NCBI RefSeq assembly: GCF_016863275.1
Contig: NZ_BOOO01000033.1
Location: 124,001-188,000, forward strand
DNA length: 64,000 bases
From: Planotetraspora mira
Lineage (GTDB): Bacteria > Actinomycetota > Actinomycetes > Streptosporangiales > Streptosporangiaceae
Reading direction: 5' to 3'
This document shows, piece after piece, positions 17,909-26,820 of the stretch; the first letter of the stretch is position 1, and each line of letters starts with the position of its first letter. Position numbers and translations under genes: made by a program. The notes below the pieces were generated by a model, which was given only the letters and a program-made list of their open reading frames with translations, searched no databases and was not told where the DNA came from.

Positions 17909-18089
17909 CCCGCGGCGGGTGGTGCGAGTCGCCTCCCGGGCCGCGCCACCCGTACGGTCGGTACGGACACGGGGAAGGACGGATCAGGGGACTCGTATCG
18001 CAGATGCAACGCTAACGACCTGATCACCCTTGCTCCTGCACGGACTTTTGACGATTGAATCTTGTATTTTCGAAGGTATGGTGACTGCC

Positions 18090-18491
18090 GTGACCACGTT
18101 CCGGATCAGCGAAGCCGCCGCGCTGCTCGGCGTCAGCGCCGACACCGTGCGGCGCTGGGTCGACGCGGGCCGTCTGCCCGCCCAGCGCGACGATCACGGC
18201 CACCGGATGGTGGCCGGCGCGGATCTGGCCTCGTTCGCCCGCTCCCAGATCGAGACGGAAGACGGCTCCGGGCTGTCGTCGGCGCGTAACCGCTTCCGCG
18301 GCATCGTGACCGAGGTGATCAGGGACGCCGTGATGGCCCAGGTGGAGATCGCCGCCGGGCCGTTCCGGGTGGTCTCGCTGATGAGCCGTCAGGCGGCCGA
18401 CGAGCTCGGCCTGGAGGTCGGGGCCGTGGCCATCGCCGTCATCAAGTCCACCAACGTCGTCGTGGAGATCCCCGACCACGCGCGTACATGA
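18090..18491 (+). CDS. HTH (excisionase-type) regulator fused to a Mop/TOBE domain
   Basis: About 133 residues from GTG 18090; ATG 18078 is an alternative that would add four codons. The first 50 residues form a MerR/excisionase-like helix-turn-helix (FRISEAAALLGVSADTVRRW). The last 70 form a molbindin domain (RNRFRGIVTEVI, then VVSLMSRQAADELGL and AVIKSTNVVVEIP). This is a compact molybdate-responsive regulator analogous in logic to ModE but with a different DNA-binding domain. Placed directly before modA with an 18-bp gap, it probably controls the transporter. Confidence 0.88.
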   Translation: MTTFRISEAAALLGVSADTVRRWVDAGRLPAQRDDHGHRMVAGADLASFARSQIETEDGSGLSSARNRFRGIVTEVIRDAVMAQVEIAAGPFRVVSLMSRQAADELGLEVGAVAIAVIKSTNVVVEIPDHART

Positions 18492-18508
18492 TCCATGAAG
18501 GAGTTCCC

Positions 18509-19315
18509 GTGCTCAGGCGTCTTTCCCGGTGGGCCGTCGCGGCCCCCGCCGCTTTAGCGCTCGTCGCGGGCCTGTCGGCCTGCGGATCCGACGATGCCGG
18601 CACCGCGGCGTCGGCCTCTCCCGCCGCCTCGTCCGCGGCGTCGTCGTCGGCGCTGACCGTGTTCGCGGCCGCCTCCCTCACCGAGACCTTCACCGAGCTG
18701 GGCAAGACCTTCGAGGCGGCCAACCCCGGCGTCAAGGTCACGTTCAACTTCGGATCGAGCGCCACGCTGGCGCAGCAGATCACGCAGGGCGCCCCCGCCG
18801 ACGTGTTCGCCGCGGCCAGCCCGGCCACGATGAAGACCGTCACCGACGCCTCCATGGCCGCCGCGCCGACCACGTTCGTGCGCAACAAGCTGGAGATCGC
18901 GGTGCCGCCGGACAACCCCGCCAAGGTCGACGAGTTGAAGGACCTGGCCGACTCCAAGGTCAAGGTGGCGCTGTGCGCCGAGCAGGTGCCGTGCGGCGCC
19001 GCGGCGATCAAGGCGCTGGACGCCGCGGGGCTGAAGGTCACCCCGGTCACCCTGGAGCAGGACGTCAAGGCCACGCTGACCAAGGTCGAGCTCGGTGAGG
19101 TCGACGCGGCGCTCGTCTACAAGACCGACGTGCTGTCCGCCGCCGGAAAGGTCACGGGCATCGACTTCCCCGAGGCCGACAAGGCGATCAACGACTACCC
19201 GATCGCGTCCCTGTCCAAGGCCCCCGCTCCCGACCTGGCCAAGAAGTTCGTCGACCTGGTGCTCTCGCAGCAGGGCAAGGACGTGCTGGTCAAGGCCGGG
19301 TTCGACGCCGCCTGA
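18509..19315 (+). CDS. modA: Molybdate ABC transporter substrate-binding lipoprotein ModA
   Basis: 268 residues from GTG 18509, which has AAGGAG five bases upstream. A lipoprotein signal ends LVAGLSAC, so the mature protein starts at that Cys and is anchored outside the membrane. The ModA fold is visible in LTVFAAASLTETFTELG, FNFGSSATLAQQI, GAPADVFAAAS and the late ALVYKTDV. It captures molybdate for ModBC. The two genes downstream complete the importer. Confidence 0.95.
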   Translation: MLRRLSRWAVAAPAALALVAGLSACGSDDAGTAASASPAASSAASSSALTVFAAASLTETFTELGKTFEAANPGVKVTFNFGSSATLAQQITQGAPADVFAAASPATMKTVTDASMAAAPTTFVRNKLEIAVPPDNPAKVDELKDLADSKVKVALCAEQVPCGAAAIKALDAAGLKVTPVTLEQDVKATLTKVELGEVDAALVYKTDVLSAAGKVTGIDFPEADKAINDYPIASLSKAPAPDLAKKFVDLVLSQQGKDVLVKAGFDAA

Positions 19316-19326
19316 CCTGAACTGAC

Positions 19327-20157
19327 GTGACACGACCGCTCCCGCACCGACCACGGAGCCCGCGCGAGAGACCCGGGGCCGGGCGCATCCCCTGGGTGCT
19401 CATGGTGCTCGCCGTCGCCGGCATGACCTTCCTGGTCCTGCCCCTCGCCGGGCTCCTGGTCCGGGCGCCGTGGTCGACGATGCCGGAGCGGCTGGCCGAG
19501 CCGCAGGTCCTGGAGGCCCTGCGGCTGTCCCTGGTCACGGCGACCATCGCCACGGCGGTCTGCCTGGTGCTGGGCGTGCCGCTCGCGTGGCTGCTGGCGC
19601 GCGTGCCCTTCCCCGGCAGGCGGCTGGTGCGTGCGCTGGTCACCATCCCCCTCGTGCTCCCGCCCGTGGTCGGCGGCGTGGCACTGCTGCTGGTGCTCGG
19701 CCGGCGCGGGCTGGTCGGCCAGTGGCTGGAGTCCACGTTCGGCTTCTCGCTTCCTTTCACGACCGCGGGGGTGGTGGTCGCCGAGGCGTTCGTCGCGATG
19801 CCCTTCCTGGTCATCAGCGTGGAGGGAGCACTGCGCGCGGCCGACCTGCGCTATGAGGAGGCCGCCGCCACACTGGGCGCCTCGCGGTGGATCGTCTTCC
19901 GGCGGGTCACCATGCCGCTCATCGCCCCGGGGATCGTGGCCGGCGCCGTGCTGTGCTGGGCGCGCGCTCTCGGGGAGTTCGGCGCCACGATCACCTTCGC
20001 GGGGAACTTCCCCGGCCGGACGCAGACGATGCCGCTCGCCGTCTATCTCGCGCTGGAGACCGAGCCGGACGCCGCGATCGTCCTCAGCCTGCTCCTGCTG
20101 GTCGTGTCGGTGGCGATCCTGGCAGGACTGCGCGATCGGTGGGTGACGAGCGCGTGA
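19327..20157 (+). CDS. modB: Molybdate ABC transporter permease ModB
   Basis: 276 residues, GTG start, about six membrane helices. The permease EAA loop is EEAAATLGASRWIVFRRVTMP and the C-terminal ARALGEFGATITFAG is typical of ModB/CysT-type permeases. It overlaps modC by GTGA (20154-20157). Works with ModA and ModC in molybdate uptake. Confidence 0.95.
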   Translation: MTRPLPHRPRSPRERPGAGRIPWVLMVLAVAGMTFLVLPLAGLLVRAPWSTMPERLAEPQVLEALRLSLVTATIATAVCLVLGVPLAWLLARVPFPGRRLVRALVTIPLVLPPVVGGVALLLVLGRRGLVGQWLESTFGFSLPFTTAGVVVAEAFVAMPFLVISVEGALRAADLRYEEAAATLGASRWIVFRRVTMPLIAPGIVAGAVLCWARALGEFGATITFAGNFPGRTQTMPLAVYLALETEPDAAIVLSLLLLVVSVAILAGLRDRWVTSA

Positions 20158-21221
20158 GCGGGCACGAGCCGGACCCCGGACACGGAGAGCCGCAGTTGCG
20201 GGCCCACCTGGTCGTCGAGCGTCCCCGGTTCCGCCTGGACATCGAACTGACCGCCGCCGCGGGACAGGTGATCGCGCTCCTCGGCCCGAACGGCGCGGGC
20301 AAGACGACGGCGCTGCGCGCGCTCGCCGGGCTCACCCCGCTCTCCGAGGGACACATCACCCTCGACGGTCGTCCCCTGCACTTGTTGCCGGTCGAGCGCC
20401 GCCCGATCGGCGTGGTCTTCCAGGACTACCTGCTCTTCCCGCATCTGTCCGCCCTCGACAACGTCGCCTTCGGCCCGCGTTGCCGGGGCGCGTCGAAGCA
20501 CGACGCCCGCCGTACGGCAGGCGCGTGGCTGGAGCGGGTCGACCTCATGGAACACGCCGCGGCCAAGCCCCGCCAGTTGTCCGGCGGGCAGGCGCAGCGG
20601 GTCGCCCTCGCGCGCGCACTGGCGGTCGAGCCACGGCTGCTGCTGCTGGACGAACCCCTGGCGGCCCTCGACGCCCACACCCGCCTGGAGATCCGGTCGA
20701 GACTCCGCCGCCATCTCGGCGACTTCGACGGCGCGACGATCCTGGTCACCCATGACCCCCTGGACGCGATGGTGCTGGCCGACCACCTCGTCGTCATCGA
20801 GAACGGCGGCGTGGTCCAGCAGGGCGCACCCGCGGAGGTGGCACGCCGGCCACGCACCGACTACGTCGCCCGCCTGGTCGGGCTCAACCTCTACCGGGGG
20901 GTGGCGGACGAGCAGCAGGTCACGGTCGGCGACGTGGTCTTCAGCGTCACCGAGCGGATGCACGGCCCGGTGTTCATCGCCTTCCCGCCCTCCGCCGTCG
21001 CGCTCTTCCGCACCCGCCCCGACGGGACGCCGCGCAACCTCTGGCAGGCCAGGATCGAGGGCATCGAGCGCCACGGCGACAACGTCCGCGTCCACCTGGA
21101 AGGGCCGATCGCGGTGGCCGCCGACATCACCCCCGCGGCCGTGGCCGACCTCGACCTGACCGCGGGGCAGGAGGTCTGGGCGGCGGTCAAGGCCACCGAG
21201 ACCCACGCCTATCCCGCCTGA
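20154..21221 (+). CDS. modC: Molybdate ABC transporter ATPase ModC
   Basis: 355 residues. Walker A GPNGAGKTT, signature LSGGQAQRVALARAL, Walker B LLLLDEPLAALD, H-loop VTHDPLDAM. A C-terminal Mop/TOBE domain (about 290-352) ends WAAVKATETHAYPA, which lets intracellular molybdate inhibit uptake. GTG 20154 overlaps the modB stop. It is convergent with a small molybdopterin-binding-domain gene. Confidence 0.93.
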   Translation: MSGHEPDPGHGEPQLRAHLVVERPRFRLDIELTAAAGQVIALLGPNGAGKTTALRALAGLTPLSEGHITLDGRPLHLLPVERRPIGVVFQDYLLFPHLSALDNVAFGPRCRGASKHDARRTAGAWLERVDLMEHAAAKPRQLSGGQAQRVALARALAVEPRLLLLDEPLAALDAHTRLEIRSRLRRHLGDFDGATILVTHDPLDAMVLADHLVVIENGGVVQQGAPAEVARRPRTDYVARLVGLNLYRGVADEQQVTVGDVVFSVTERMHGPVFIAFPPSAVALFRTRPDGTPRNLWQARIEGIERHGDNVRVHLEGPIAVAADITPAAVADLDLTAGQEVWAAVKATETHAYPA

Positions 21222-21257
21222 GCGGACACCCCGGGCGGCGCGGCCGGTGCCGACGGG

Positions 21258-21752
21258 TCAACTCTCCGCGCGGTCCCGGGTCCAGAGCAGATCGTCGGCG
21301 TTGACGCGCACCTCGACCACCTCGCTCACGTGCCGGCCTCCGCACCGGTCGCCGGGGACGACGAGATGCGGCCCGCGCTCGCCCAGGTCCCGCCCGTCCA
21401 TGTGCAGCCCGAGCACCGCCGGGACGTTGCCGAACTCGGGGTCGATCTCGCCCCAGGACAACACCGCCCGGTGGCCGTCACGCCCGAGGACCGACACGAG
21501 GAACCGCAGGCGGTCTTTGCGCTCGCGGGGATCGAAGTCCGGCTCGGCGGCCCGCAACACGTCCAGGAGCAACGGGCCCGCGAAACGATGCCGCCGGACT
21601 CCCGACGTGCGGCACAGGAAACCGACCTCCACGTCACGGCAGGGCAGGGCCCGCAGCGCGGCCACGCCGATCACGTGAGGAGCGCGCAGATCGCCGGCCA
21701 GCCGTACATGCCCGGCGAGAGCGCCGGACGCATCGATCGAAGCCGGCCGCAT
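21258..21752 (-). CDS. Lone molybdopterin-binding (sulfite-oxidase-type) domain protein
   Basis: 164 residues. The pattern VGFLCRTSGVRRHRFAGPLL followed by LLDVLRAAEPDF, RFLVSVLGRDGHRAVLSWGE and PHLVVPGDRCGGRHVSEVVE aligns with the oxidoreductase molybdopterin-binding fold, with a Cys where the Mo ligand normally sits. It lacks the usual second domain, signal peptide and membrane anchor. It may be a minimal soluble molybdoenzyme or a cofactor-binding accessory. The placement beside modABC supports a molybdenum link. Confidence 0.7.
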   Translation of the reverse strand: MRPASIDASGALAGHVRLAGDLRAPHVIGVAALRALPCRDVEVGFLCRTSGVRRHRFAGPLLLDVLRAAEPDFDPRERKDRLRFLVSVLGRDGHRAVLSWGEIDPEFGNVPAVLGLHMDGRDLGERGPHLVVPGDRCGGRHVSEVVEVRVNADDLLWTRDRAES

Positions 21753-21963
21753 ACCGCCCCCTCCTCGTACGGATGTCCGAGCGTCCCGATCCGGGGATCC
21801 GAACGGCCGGAGCCGCTCGGATAACCTGCCCGGCGGGTCAGATTCCTACACGCATCTTCCAAAATATCCGTCAAAATGGCATGTAGATGCGATGGAGAAC
21901 AGATATATCTCCTCGCATTCGCGCGACCCACAAAGGGGGATGCCGACGCGAACCCCTCCTGGC

Positions 21964-22707
21964 TTACGCGGAGGGGGACTGATCGGCGGCGAGCCGTCGC
22001 AGCCACTCGCGGAGCATCGTCACCTCGCCCGCGCTCAGCACGGCCGTGCCGTCATCGAGCGCGGCCGACAGTGCGACGGCCAGGGTCCTCACGGTCGGCG
22101 CGGCGCCCTTGTCCGGCGGCACGGAGGCGTCGACGACGAGCGCGCCGATGAGGGCCTCGCGGACCTGGTGAGAAGTGCCGAGGTCGGCATCGCCGTCCGG
22201 CCGCGCGATCAGGCTGAGCGTGACGCCGACATTGGCGGCCGCGATCTGGCGGGCGGCCTCCGCGGGAGTGACGCGGAGCCGGCCCTCTCGGGCCACCGCG
22301 GTGAGCAGGCCGAGCAACATGGCCTCAGCGCGAGAGGTCAGGGTGCAGGGGATTCCAGGCTCGATCCGGCCGTAGAGCAGGACGTAGAACGAGGGATGGT
22401 CCAGGCCGTATCTGACGTGGTCGTCCCAGCCCTGGCGGATGCGGGCGACCGGGTCGCCGCCGGTGTCGCCGTCCCCGGCGTCGCCGGGTGCGCCGGCCTG
22501 GACGTACTGGGTGAAGCCGTAGTTGACGACCGCGTCGAGCAGTCCCTGCTTGCTCCCGAAGTGGTGGTAGAGCGTGGGCGCCTGCACCCCGGCACGTTCG
22601 CAGATGGCCCGGGTGGAGACCGGCTTGCCCGGAGACTCGTGCAGGAGTTGCGCGGTGGCGAGCAGGAGCCGGTCCCGTGTCACGCTCGGCTTGGGACGGG
22701 AACTCAT
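21964..22707 (-). CDS. TetR/AcrR-family regulator
   Basis: 247 residues. HTH: TRDRLLLATAQLLHESPG, then VSTRAICERAGVQAPTLYHH and FGSKQGLLDAVV. The C-terminal ligand domain is long and unrecognised. Divergent from a small SnoaL-like gene with paired GCTACA/TGTAGT sites between them, so it probably represses both. Ligand unknown. Confidence 0.92.
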   Translation of the reverse strand: MSSRPKPSVTRDRLLLATAQLLHESPGKPVSTRAICERAGVQAPTLYHHFGSKQGLLDAVVNYGFTQYVQAGAPGDAGDGDTGGDPVARIRQGWDDHVRYGLDHPSFYVLLYGRIEPGIPCTLTSRAEAMLLGLLTAVAREGRLRVTPAEAARQIAAANVGVTLSLIARPDGDADLGTSHQVREALIGALVVDASVPPDKGAAPTVRTLAVALSAALDDGTAVLSAGEVTMLREWLRRLAADQSPSA

Positions 22708-22718
22708 GTAACGAATAT

Positions 22719-22753
22719 AGCGCTACAGATGCTACATTCCAGCTTGTAGTGCT
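22719..22753. promoter_or_regulatory. Candidate TetR operator
   Basis: AGCGCTACA (22719-22727) and TGTAGTGCT (22745-22753) form an inverted repeat matching at 8 of 9 positions. A further direct GCTACA copy lies at 22731-22736. The site sits 12 bp before the TetR start and in the promoter region of the divergent gene. Confidence 0.6.
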
Positions 22754-22815
22754 CGTATCAGTCGGTGACGCTCGCTGGAACCGGCCATGAGCAGGGACGA
22801 TCCAAGGAGCAGACC

Positions 22816-23148
22816 ATGTCATCACCCTCTCTGCCGGAACCCGTCGCCGCGTACCTGCGTGCCAAGCGCGCCCACGACAGCAAGGGGTTGGTGGCCACGC
22901 TCACCGAGGACGCGGTGATCACCGACGATGGAAACCGCTACCAGGGAGCGGACGCCATCCGGGCGTGGAACGACGAGGCGAGCAAGAAGGTCCGGGCGAC
23001 CTACGACGTCAAAGAGGTGAGGGAGGCCGACGGCCGGACGCTGGTCTCCGTCGAGGTCGGGGGAGACTTCCCCGGCAGCCCGGTCGTGCTGGGGTTCGAG
23101 TTCACCGTCGACGGCGACAAGATCTCCGCGCTGACCATCGCCCCGTGA
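22816..23148 (+). CDS. SnoaL/NTF2-like domain protein
   Basis: 110 residues from ATG 22816 with AAGGAG at 22804-22809. The cone-shaped NTF2 fold is suggested by VAAYLRAKRAHDSKGLVATL, VITDDGNRYQGADAIRAWND and the C-terminal GFEFTVDGDKISALTIAP. Such proteins act as small isomerases or hydrolases or simply bind ligands, and substrate cannot be read here. Controlled by the divergent TetR gene. Confidence 0.8.
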   Translation: MSSPSLPEPVAAYLRAKRAHDSKGLVATLTEDAVITDDGNRYQGADAIRAWNDEASKKVRATYDVKEVREADGRTLVSVEVGGDFPGSPVVLGFEFTVDGDKISALTIAP

Positions 23149-23227
23149 GCGCCCAGGGGCACCGCAGACGCGAGAGCGCCCTGCCGCCATCGCGACAGGG
23201 CGCTCCCTCATCTCATCTCGCGGGTGA

Positions 23228-24382
23228 TCAGCCCTTGTAGTTGAACACCTGGTGGAGGGTGTGCCGGATCTCGACCAGGTCCTTCTGGTCCTCCATCACG
23301 CGGTCGATCGGCTTGTAGGCCTCCGGGTGCTCGTCGACCAGGGCGGCGGCCCGGCCGGCGTTCCATGTGCGGCCGCGCATCGCCTCCGTCAGCGACGTCG
23401 CCGACAGTTCGCGCTTGGCCCGGCCGCGCGACATCCTCCGCCCCGCGCCGTGCGAGCACGAGTTGTACGACGCCGCGTTGCCGCGGCCGCGCACGATGTA
23501 CGACTGCGTCCCCATCGAGCCGGGGATGACGCCCTCGTCGCCGGTGTCGGCCTTGATGGCTCCCTTACGGGTGATCCACAGCCGCCTGCCCTCGTGCTCC
23601 TCCTGCTGGGTGAAGTTGTGGTGGCAGTTGATCGTGCGCACGCGCGCGCCCTTGCCGGCGACCTGGAAGAGCGCGTTGCTCAGCACCCTGTCCATCCGGG
23701 CACGCGAGGCCATGGCATAGCGCTGCGACCAGAGCATGTCCTCGATGTAGGCGGTGAACTCGGGCGTGCTCTGCACCAGGTACGCGAGGTCCGGGTCCTC
23801 CAGCCCGATGGCCTGGCGCTTCATCGACTTCTTGGCGTCGATGATGTGCCGGGTGGCGAGTTGGTTGCCGATTCCGCGCGAGCCTGAGTGCAGCACCGTC
23901 CACACCCGGTCGCGTTCGTCGAGGCAGACCTCGACGAAGTGGTTGCCGGAGCCGAGCGTGCCGAACTGGACCGACACGGTCTTCTCCTGCTTGGGCGTGA
24001 GGTCGCTGTGCGGACGGCCCAGGTCGTCCAGCGCGCGATCCACGGCGCGGTCCTCGTGGCCCTTCCCGACTCCGGCGGGGATCCGCCGCTCCACCAGCGG
24101 CATCAGCGCGTCGAGCGTCTCCGGCAGGTCGGCGGCCGTCAGCGTCGTCTCCGTCGCGATCATCCCGCAACCGATGTCGACGCCCACGGCGGCCGGGATG
24201 ATCGCTCCCTCGGTGGGGATCACGGATCCGACCGTCGCCCCGATGCCGATGTGCGCGTCGGGCATGAGCGCGACGTGGCCCGAGACGAAGGGGAGCCGTG
24301 CGGTGCGCGCGGCCTGCTGGATGGCGCCCTCGTCGATCTCGCTGGCCCACGACAGGAGGTTCGGGGCGACCTCGCTAGGCAT
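23228..24382 (-). CDS. rtcB: RtcB-type RNA ligase
   Basis: 384 residues from ATG 24382, with GAGGAGA directly upstream. Hallmarks: GVDIGCGMIA with the metal-binding Cys, GTLGSGNHFVEV, LHSGSRGIGNQLATRH, NCHHNFTQQEEHEG and NSCSHGAGRRMSR, which holds the His that accepts GMP. RtcB joins RNA 2',3'-cyclic phosphate and 5'-OH ends and repairs cleaved RNA. The gene is alone; no RtcA or RtcR partner is next to it. Confidence 0.95.
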   Translation of the reverse strand: MPSEVAPNLLSWASEIDEGAIQQAARTARLPFVSGHVALMPDAHIGIGATVGSVIPTEGAIIPAAVGVDIGCGMIATETTLTAADLPETLDALMPLVERRIPAGVGKGHEDRAVDRALDDLGRPHSDLTPKQEKTVSVQFGTLGSGNHFVEVCLDERDRVWTVLHSGSRGIGNQLATRHIIDAKKSMKRQAIGLEDPDLAYLVQSTPEFTAYIEDMLWSQRYAMASRARMDRVLSNALFQVAGKGARVRTINCHHNFTQQEEHEGRRLWITRKGAIKADTGDEGVIPGSMGTQSYIVRGRGNAASYNSCSHGAGRRMSRGRAKRELSATSLTEAMRGRTWNAGRAAALVDEHPEAYKPIDRVMEDQKDLVEIRHTLHQVFNYKG

Positions 24383-24635
24383 GATGATCTCCTCTGTTCG
24401 TGATCCAGTTTGCCCACGCCGCAGGTGAGATCCCACTGGTTTTCCGGCGGGCCGGGGATGCCGGGGTTCGCGGGAAGGGCCCGGATGGCGCGATTCCGCC
24501 CACCGCCGCCGGATACTCTGGTTGATACGGTGACACCCGGTGGTTCACCGGAACAAAGAGTGATCACGCCGGGTTGTCGCCAGGAAGACCCCAGGCCTTT
24601 AGGCTTGGATCTTCTCTCGCCATGGAGGTCCCCTC

Positions 24636-25625
24636 GTGCTGGTTGACTCTTTCGGTCGGATGGCGACTGATCTTCGGGTCTCGCTGACCGACAGGTGCAA
24701 CCTGCGGTGCACGTACTGCATGCCGCCCGAAGGCCTCGACTGGCTGCCGAAGCCCGAGCTCCTCACCGCAGATGAGATCATCAGGCTCGTCGGCATCGGC
24801 GTGGAACGTCTCGGCATCACCGAGGTCCGCTTCACCGGCGGCGAGCCGCTCCTGCGGCGGGAGCTGGTGGAGATCGTCACCGCGACCGCCGCCTTCGGCC
24901 CGCGACCCCAGATCTCGCTCACGACCAACGGCATCGGCCTGGCGCGTCTCGCCGGGCCGCTCGCCGAGGCCGGGCTCGACCGCGTCAACGTCTCCCTCGA
25001 CACCCTCGACGCCGCAACGTTCGTACGGCTCTCGCATCGCGACCGCCTCCCTGACGTCCTCGCCGGGCTCGCCGCGGCCGACCGAGTGGGACTCAGGCCG
25101 GTCAAGGTCAACACGGTGCTGATGCGTGGTGTCAACGAGGACGAGGCGGTGCCGTTGCTGCGTTACTGCCTCGACAAGGGGTACGAACTGCGCTTCATCG
25201 AGCAGATGCCACTCGACGCCCAGCACGGCTGGCAGCGCGAGAACATGATCACCGCTGACGAGATCCTCGGCCGTCTCAACGGAGCCTTCGAGCTGACGGA
25301 GGACGACCCGGGCGAGCGCGGCAGCGCCCCCGCCGAGTTGTTCCTGGTCGACGGCGGACCCCAGCGAGTGGGCGTGATCGGCTCGGTCACCCGGCCGTTC
25401 TGCGGCGCCTGCGACCGCGTCCGGATCACCGCCGACGGCCAGGTGCGCAACTGCCTGTTCGCCACCGAGGAGTCGGATCTGCGCGCAGCCCTGCGCGGCG
25501 GCGCCACCGACGACGATCTGGCGGAGCGATGGATGGCCGCCGTCCGCGGGAAGAAGGCCGGCCACGGCATCGACGACCCGGCCTTCCTGCAGCCGGCCCG
25601 GCCCATGTCCGCCATCGGCGGCTGA
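24636..25625 (+). CDS. moaA: GTP 3',8-cyclase MoaA
   Basis: 329 residues, GTG start with GGAGG upstream. The radical-SAM cluster motif CNLRCTYCMP is near residue 21, FTGGEPLLR near 68, and a second Fe-S cluster in FCGACDRVRITADGQVRNCL toward the C-terminus. The C-terminal GG is preserved. It performs the first step of molybdenum cofactor synthesis from GTP. Followed 15 bp later by mobA. Confidence 0.96.
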   Translation: MLVDSFGRMATDLRVSLTDRCNLRCTYCMPPEGLDWLPKPELLTADEIIRLVGIGVERLGITEVRFTGGEPLLRRELVEIVTATAAFGPRPQISLTTNGIGLARLAGPLAEAGLDRVNVSLDTLDAATFVRLSHRDRLPDVLAGLAAADRVGLRPVKVNTVLMRGVNEDEAVPLLRYCLDKGYELRFIEQMPLDAQHGWQRENMITADEILGRLNGAFELTEDDPGERGSAPAELFLVDGGPQRVGVIGSVTRPFCGACDRVRITADGQVRNCLFATEESDLRAALRGGATDDDLAERWMAAVRGKKAGHGIDDPAFLQPARPMSAIGG

Positions 25626-25640
25626 CGCGGCCGGCGAGCC

Positions 25641-26294
25641 ATGATGAGCACGACGCCGGAGGGCGGCCCGGGCATCCGAGGCGGCGTCACGCCGTACGAC
25701 GCCGTCATCCTGGCAGGCGGACGGGCCGAGCGCCTGGGCGGGCTGGACAAGCCCGGCGCCCTCGTCGGCGGGCGGCCGCTGATCGAACGCGTGGCGTCGG
25801 CCGTCGCCGAGGCCACCCGGCTGATCGTGGTCGGCCCACCGCGCGACCTCGCAAACGAGCCGCTGCGGACGGCCGGAGCGGTCTTCACCAGTGAGGACCC
25901 TCCCGGGGGCGGCCCGGTCCCCGCGCTGCGTGCCGGGCTCGCGCAGGTGCATGCACCTTGGCTGGCTTTGCTCGCCGCCGACCTGCCCTTCCTCGCCGCG
26001 CACCACATCGCGGCGCTGTTGCGGGCCGCGCGTGCGGGGGAGACCACCGCTGCCGCGGGCGCCGTGCTCGTCGACGACGACGGCAGGGAGCAGTGGCTCA
26101 CCGGCGTGTGGCGGACGGAGGCTCTCGCGGACGCGCTGGACGGGTATCGGGGCCGGTCGTTGTACCGGTTGCTGGGCCCGCTCGAACCGGTGCGCGTCGA
26201 GCTCCCGGCGCCCGGCGACGGTCGCGCGCCGTGGTTCGACTGCGACACGATGGACGACCTCGGCGCCGCGCGCGAGCGGGCACGCGGTGCCTAG
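25641..26294 (+). CDS. mobA: Molybdenum cofactor guanylyltransferase MobA
   Basis: 217 residues. The nucleotidyltransferase motif VILAGGRAERLGGLDKPGAL is at residues 22-41, with ADLPFLAAHH for metal binding and WFDCDTMDDL at the end. It attaches GMP to the molybdenum cofactor, which implies bis-MGD enzymes elsewhere in the genome. Part of a moaA-mobA-DUF6457 run. Confidence 0.93.
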   Translation: MMSTTPEGGPGIRGGVTPYDAVILAGGRAERLGGLDKPGALVGGRPLIERVASAVAEATRLIVVGPPRDLANEPLRTAGAVFTSEDPPGGGPVPALRAGLAQVHAPWLALLAADLPFLAAHHIAALLRAARAGETTAAAGAVLVDDDGREQWLTGVWRTEALADALDGYRGRSLYRLLGPLEPVRVELPAPGDGRAPWFDCDTMDDLGAARERARGA

Positions 26295-26399
26295 GGGAAA
26301 CAGGGCCTGGACACCACGGTCCCTGCGACGCGTCGCAGGAAACGGTGTACCTGGAACGCCGCAACGGTTACGACGAACAGTCACCAGCGAGGAGTGCGC

Positions 26400-26657
26400 A
26401 TGAACGTGCTTGAGGAGTGGACCGCGCTTGTCTGCCGGGAACTCGGCATCGACCCGGCCCGGGTGGACAGGGACGCCGTGCTCGACCTGACGAGAGATGT
26501 GGCCCACGGTGTCGCGCGGCCGGCCGCGCCGCTCACCGCCTATTTGGTCGGGCTCGCGCAGGGTGCGGGGACCGCGCCGGACGACGCCGTCGAGAGGTTG
26601 TCAAGCCTTGCGCGTGACTGGGAGAAGACGGCTGCGGAAACACCCGGCGACGCGTAG
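26400..26657 (+). CDS. DUF6457 family protein
   Basis: 85 residues from ATG 26400 with GAGGAG upstream. The pattern LEEWTALVCRELGI followed by VLDLTRDVAHGVARPAAPLT and YLVGLAQG matches the small family commonly encoded after mobA in actinomycetes. Probable helper of molybdenum cofactor maturation, judged from position only; the activity is unknown. Confidence 0.82.
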   Translation: MNVLEEWTALVCRELGIDPARVDRDAVLDLTRDVAHGVARPAAPLTAYLVGLAQGAGTAPDDAVERLSSLARDWEKTAAETPGDA

Positions 26658-26699
26658 CTGACGCGAATGAAAAGCAGGCACGAAACGGCCTGAACATAG

Positions 26700-26814
26700 A
26701 AAGGGCGACGCCGGGTGGTTACGGGGGCAAACCACCCGGCGTCGCTTTCATCGGCGTTCCGACGGGGGCCCGGAACGCCGGCACCAGCGCTCCGACGGGG
26801 GACCAGAGCGCTTG
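26700..26814 (-). ncRNA. 6C-like small RNA (three hairpins with CCCCC loops)
   Basis: Read on the minus strand, three consecutive hairpins carry C-rich loops: 26786-26812 (7-bp stem, loop with CCCCCG), 26752-26780 (9-bp stem, loop with CCCCCG) and 26705-26745 (16-bp stem, loop GCCCCCG), the last followed by a T-rich stretch. This is the architecture of the actinomycete 6C RNA, though the loops have five Cs here, not six. A -10/-35 pair at 26821-26852 places the start at about 26814, just before the first hairpin. Confidence 0.6.
26705..26749 (-). terminator. Terminator hairpin, 16-bp stem
   Basis: GCGACGCCGGGTGGTT (26705-26720) pairs perfectly with 26730-26745. Outside the stem, the flanking AAAG and CTTT make it usable in both directions, so it can end the DUF6457 transcript and the small RNA. 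Confidence 0.85.
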
Positions 26815-26820
26815 GTTATG

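Noticed and set aside
17982-18025. GATCAGG/CCTGATC inverted repeat before the HTH-Mop gene
   Set aside because: Arms of 7 bp separated by 30 bp are expected by chance in this composition and no second copy supports them.
24591-24608. Hairpin near CCAGGCCT before moaA as a riboswitch
   Set aside because: Too short and only 7 of 8 pairs; nothing resembling the Moco RNA motif was recognised.
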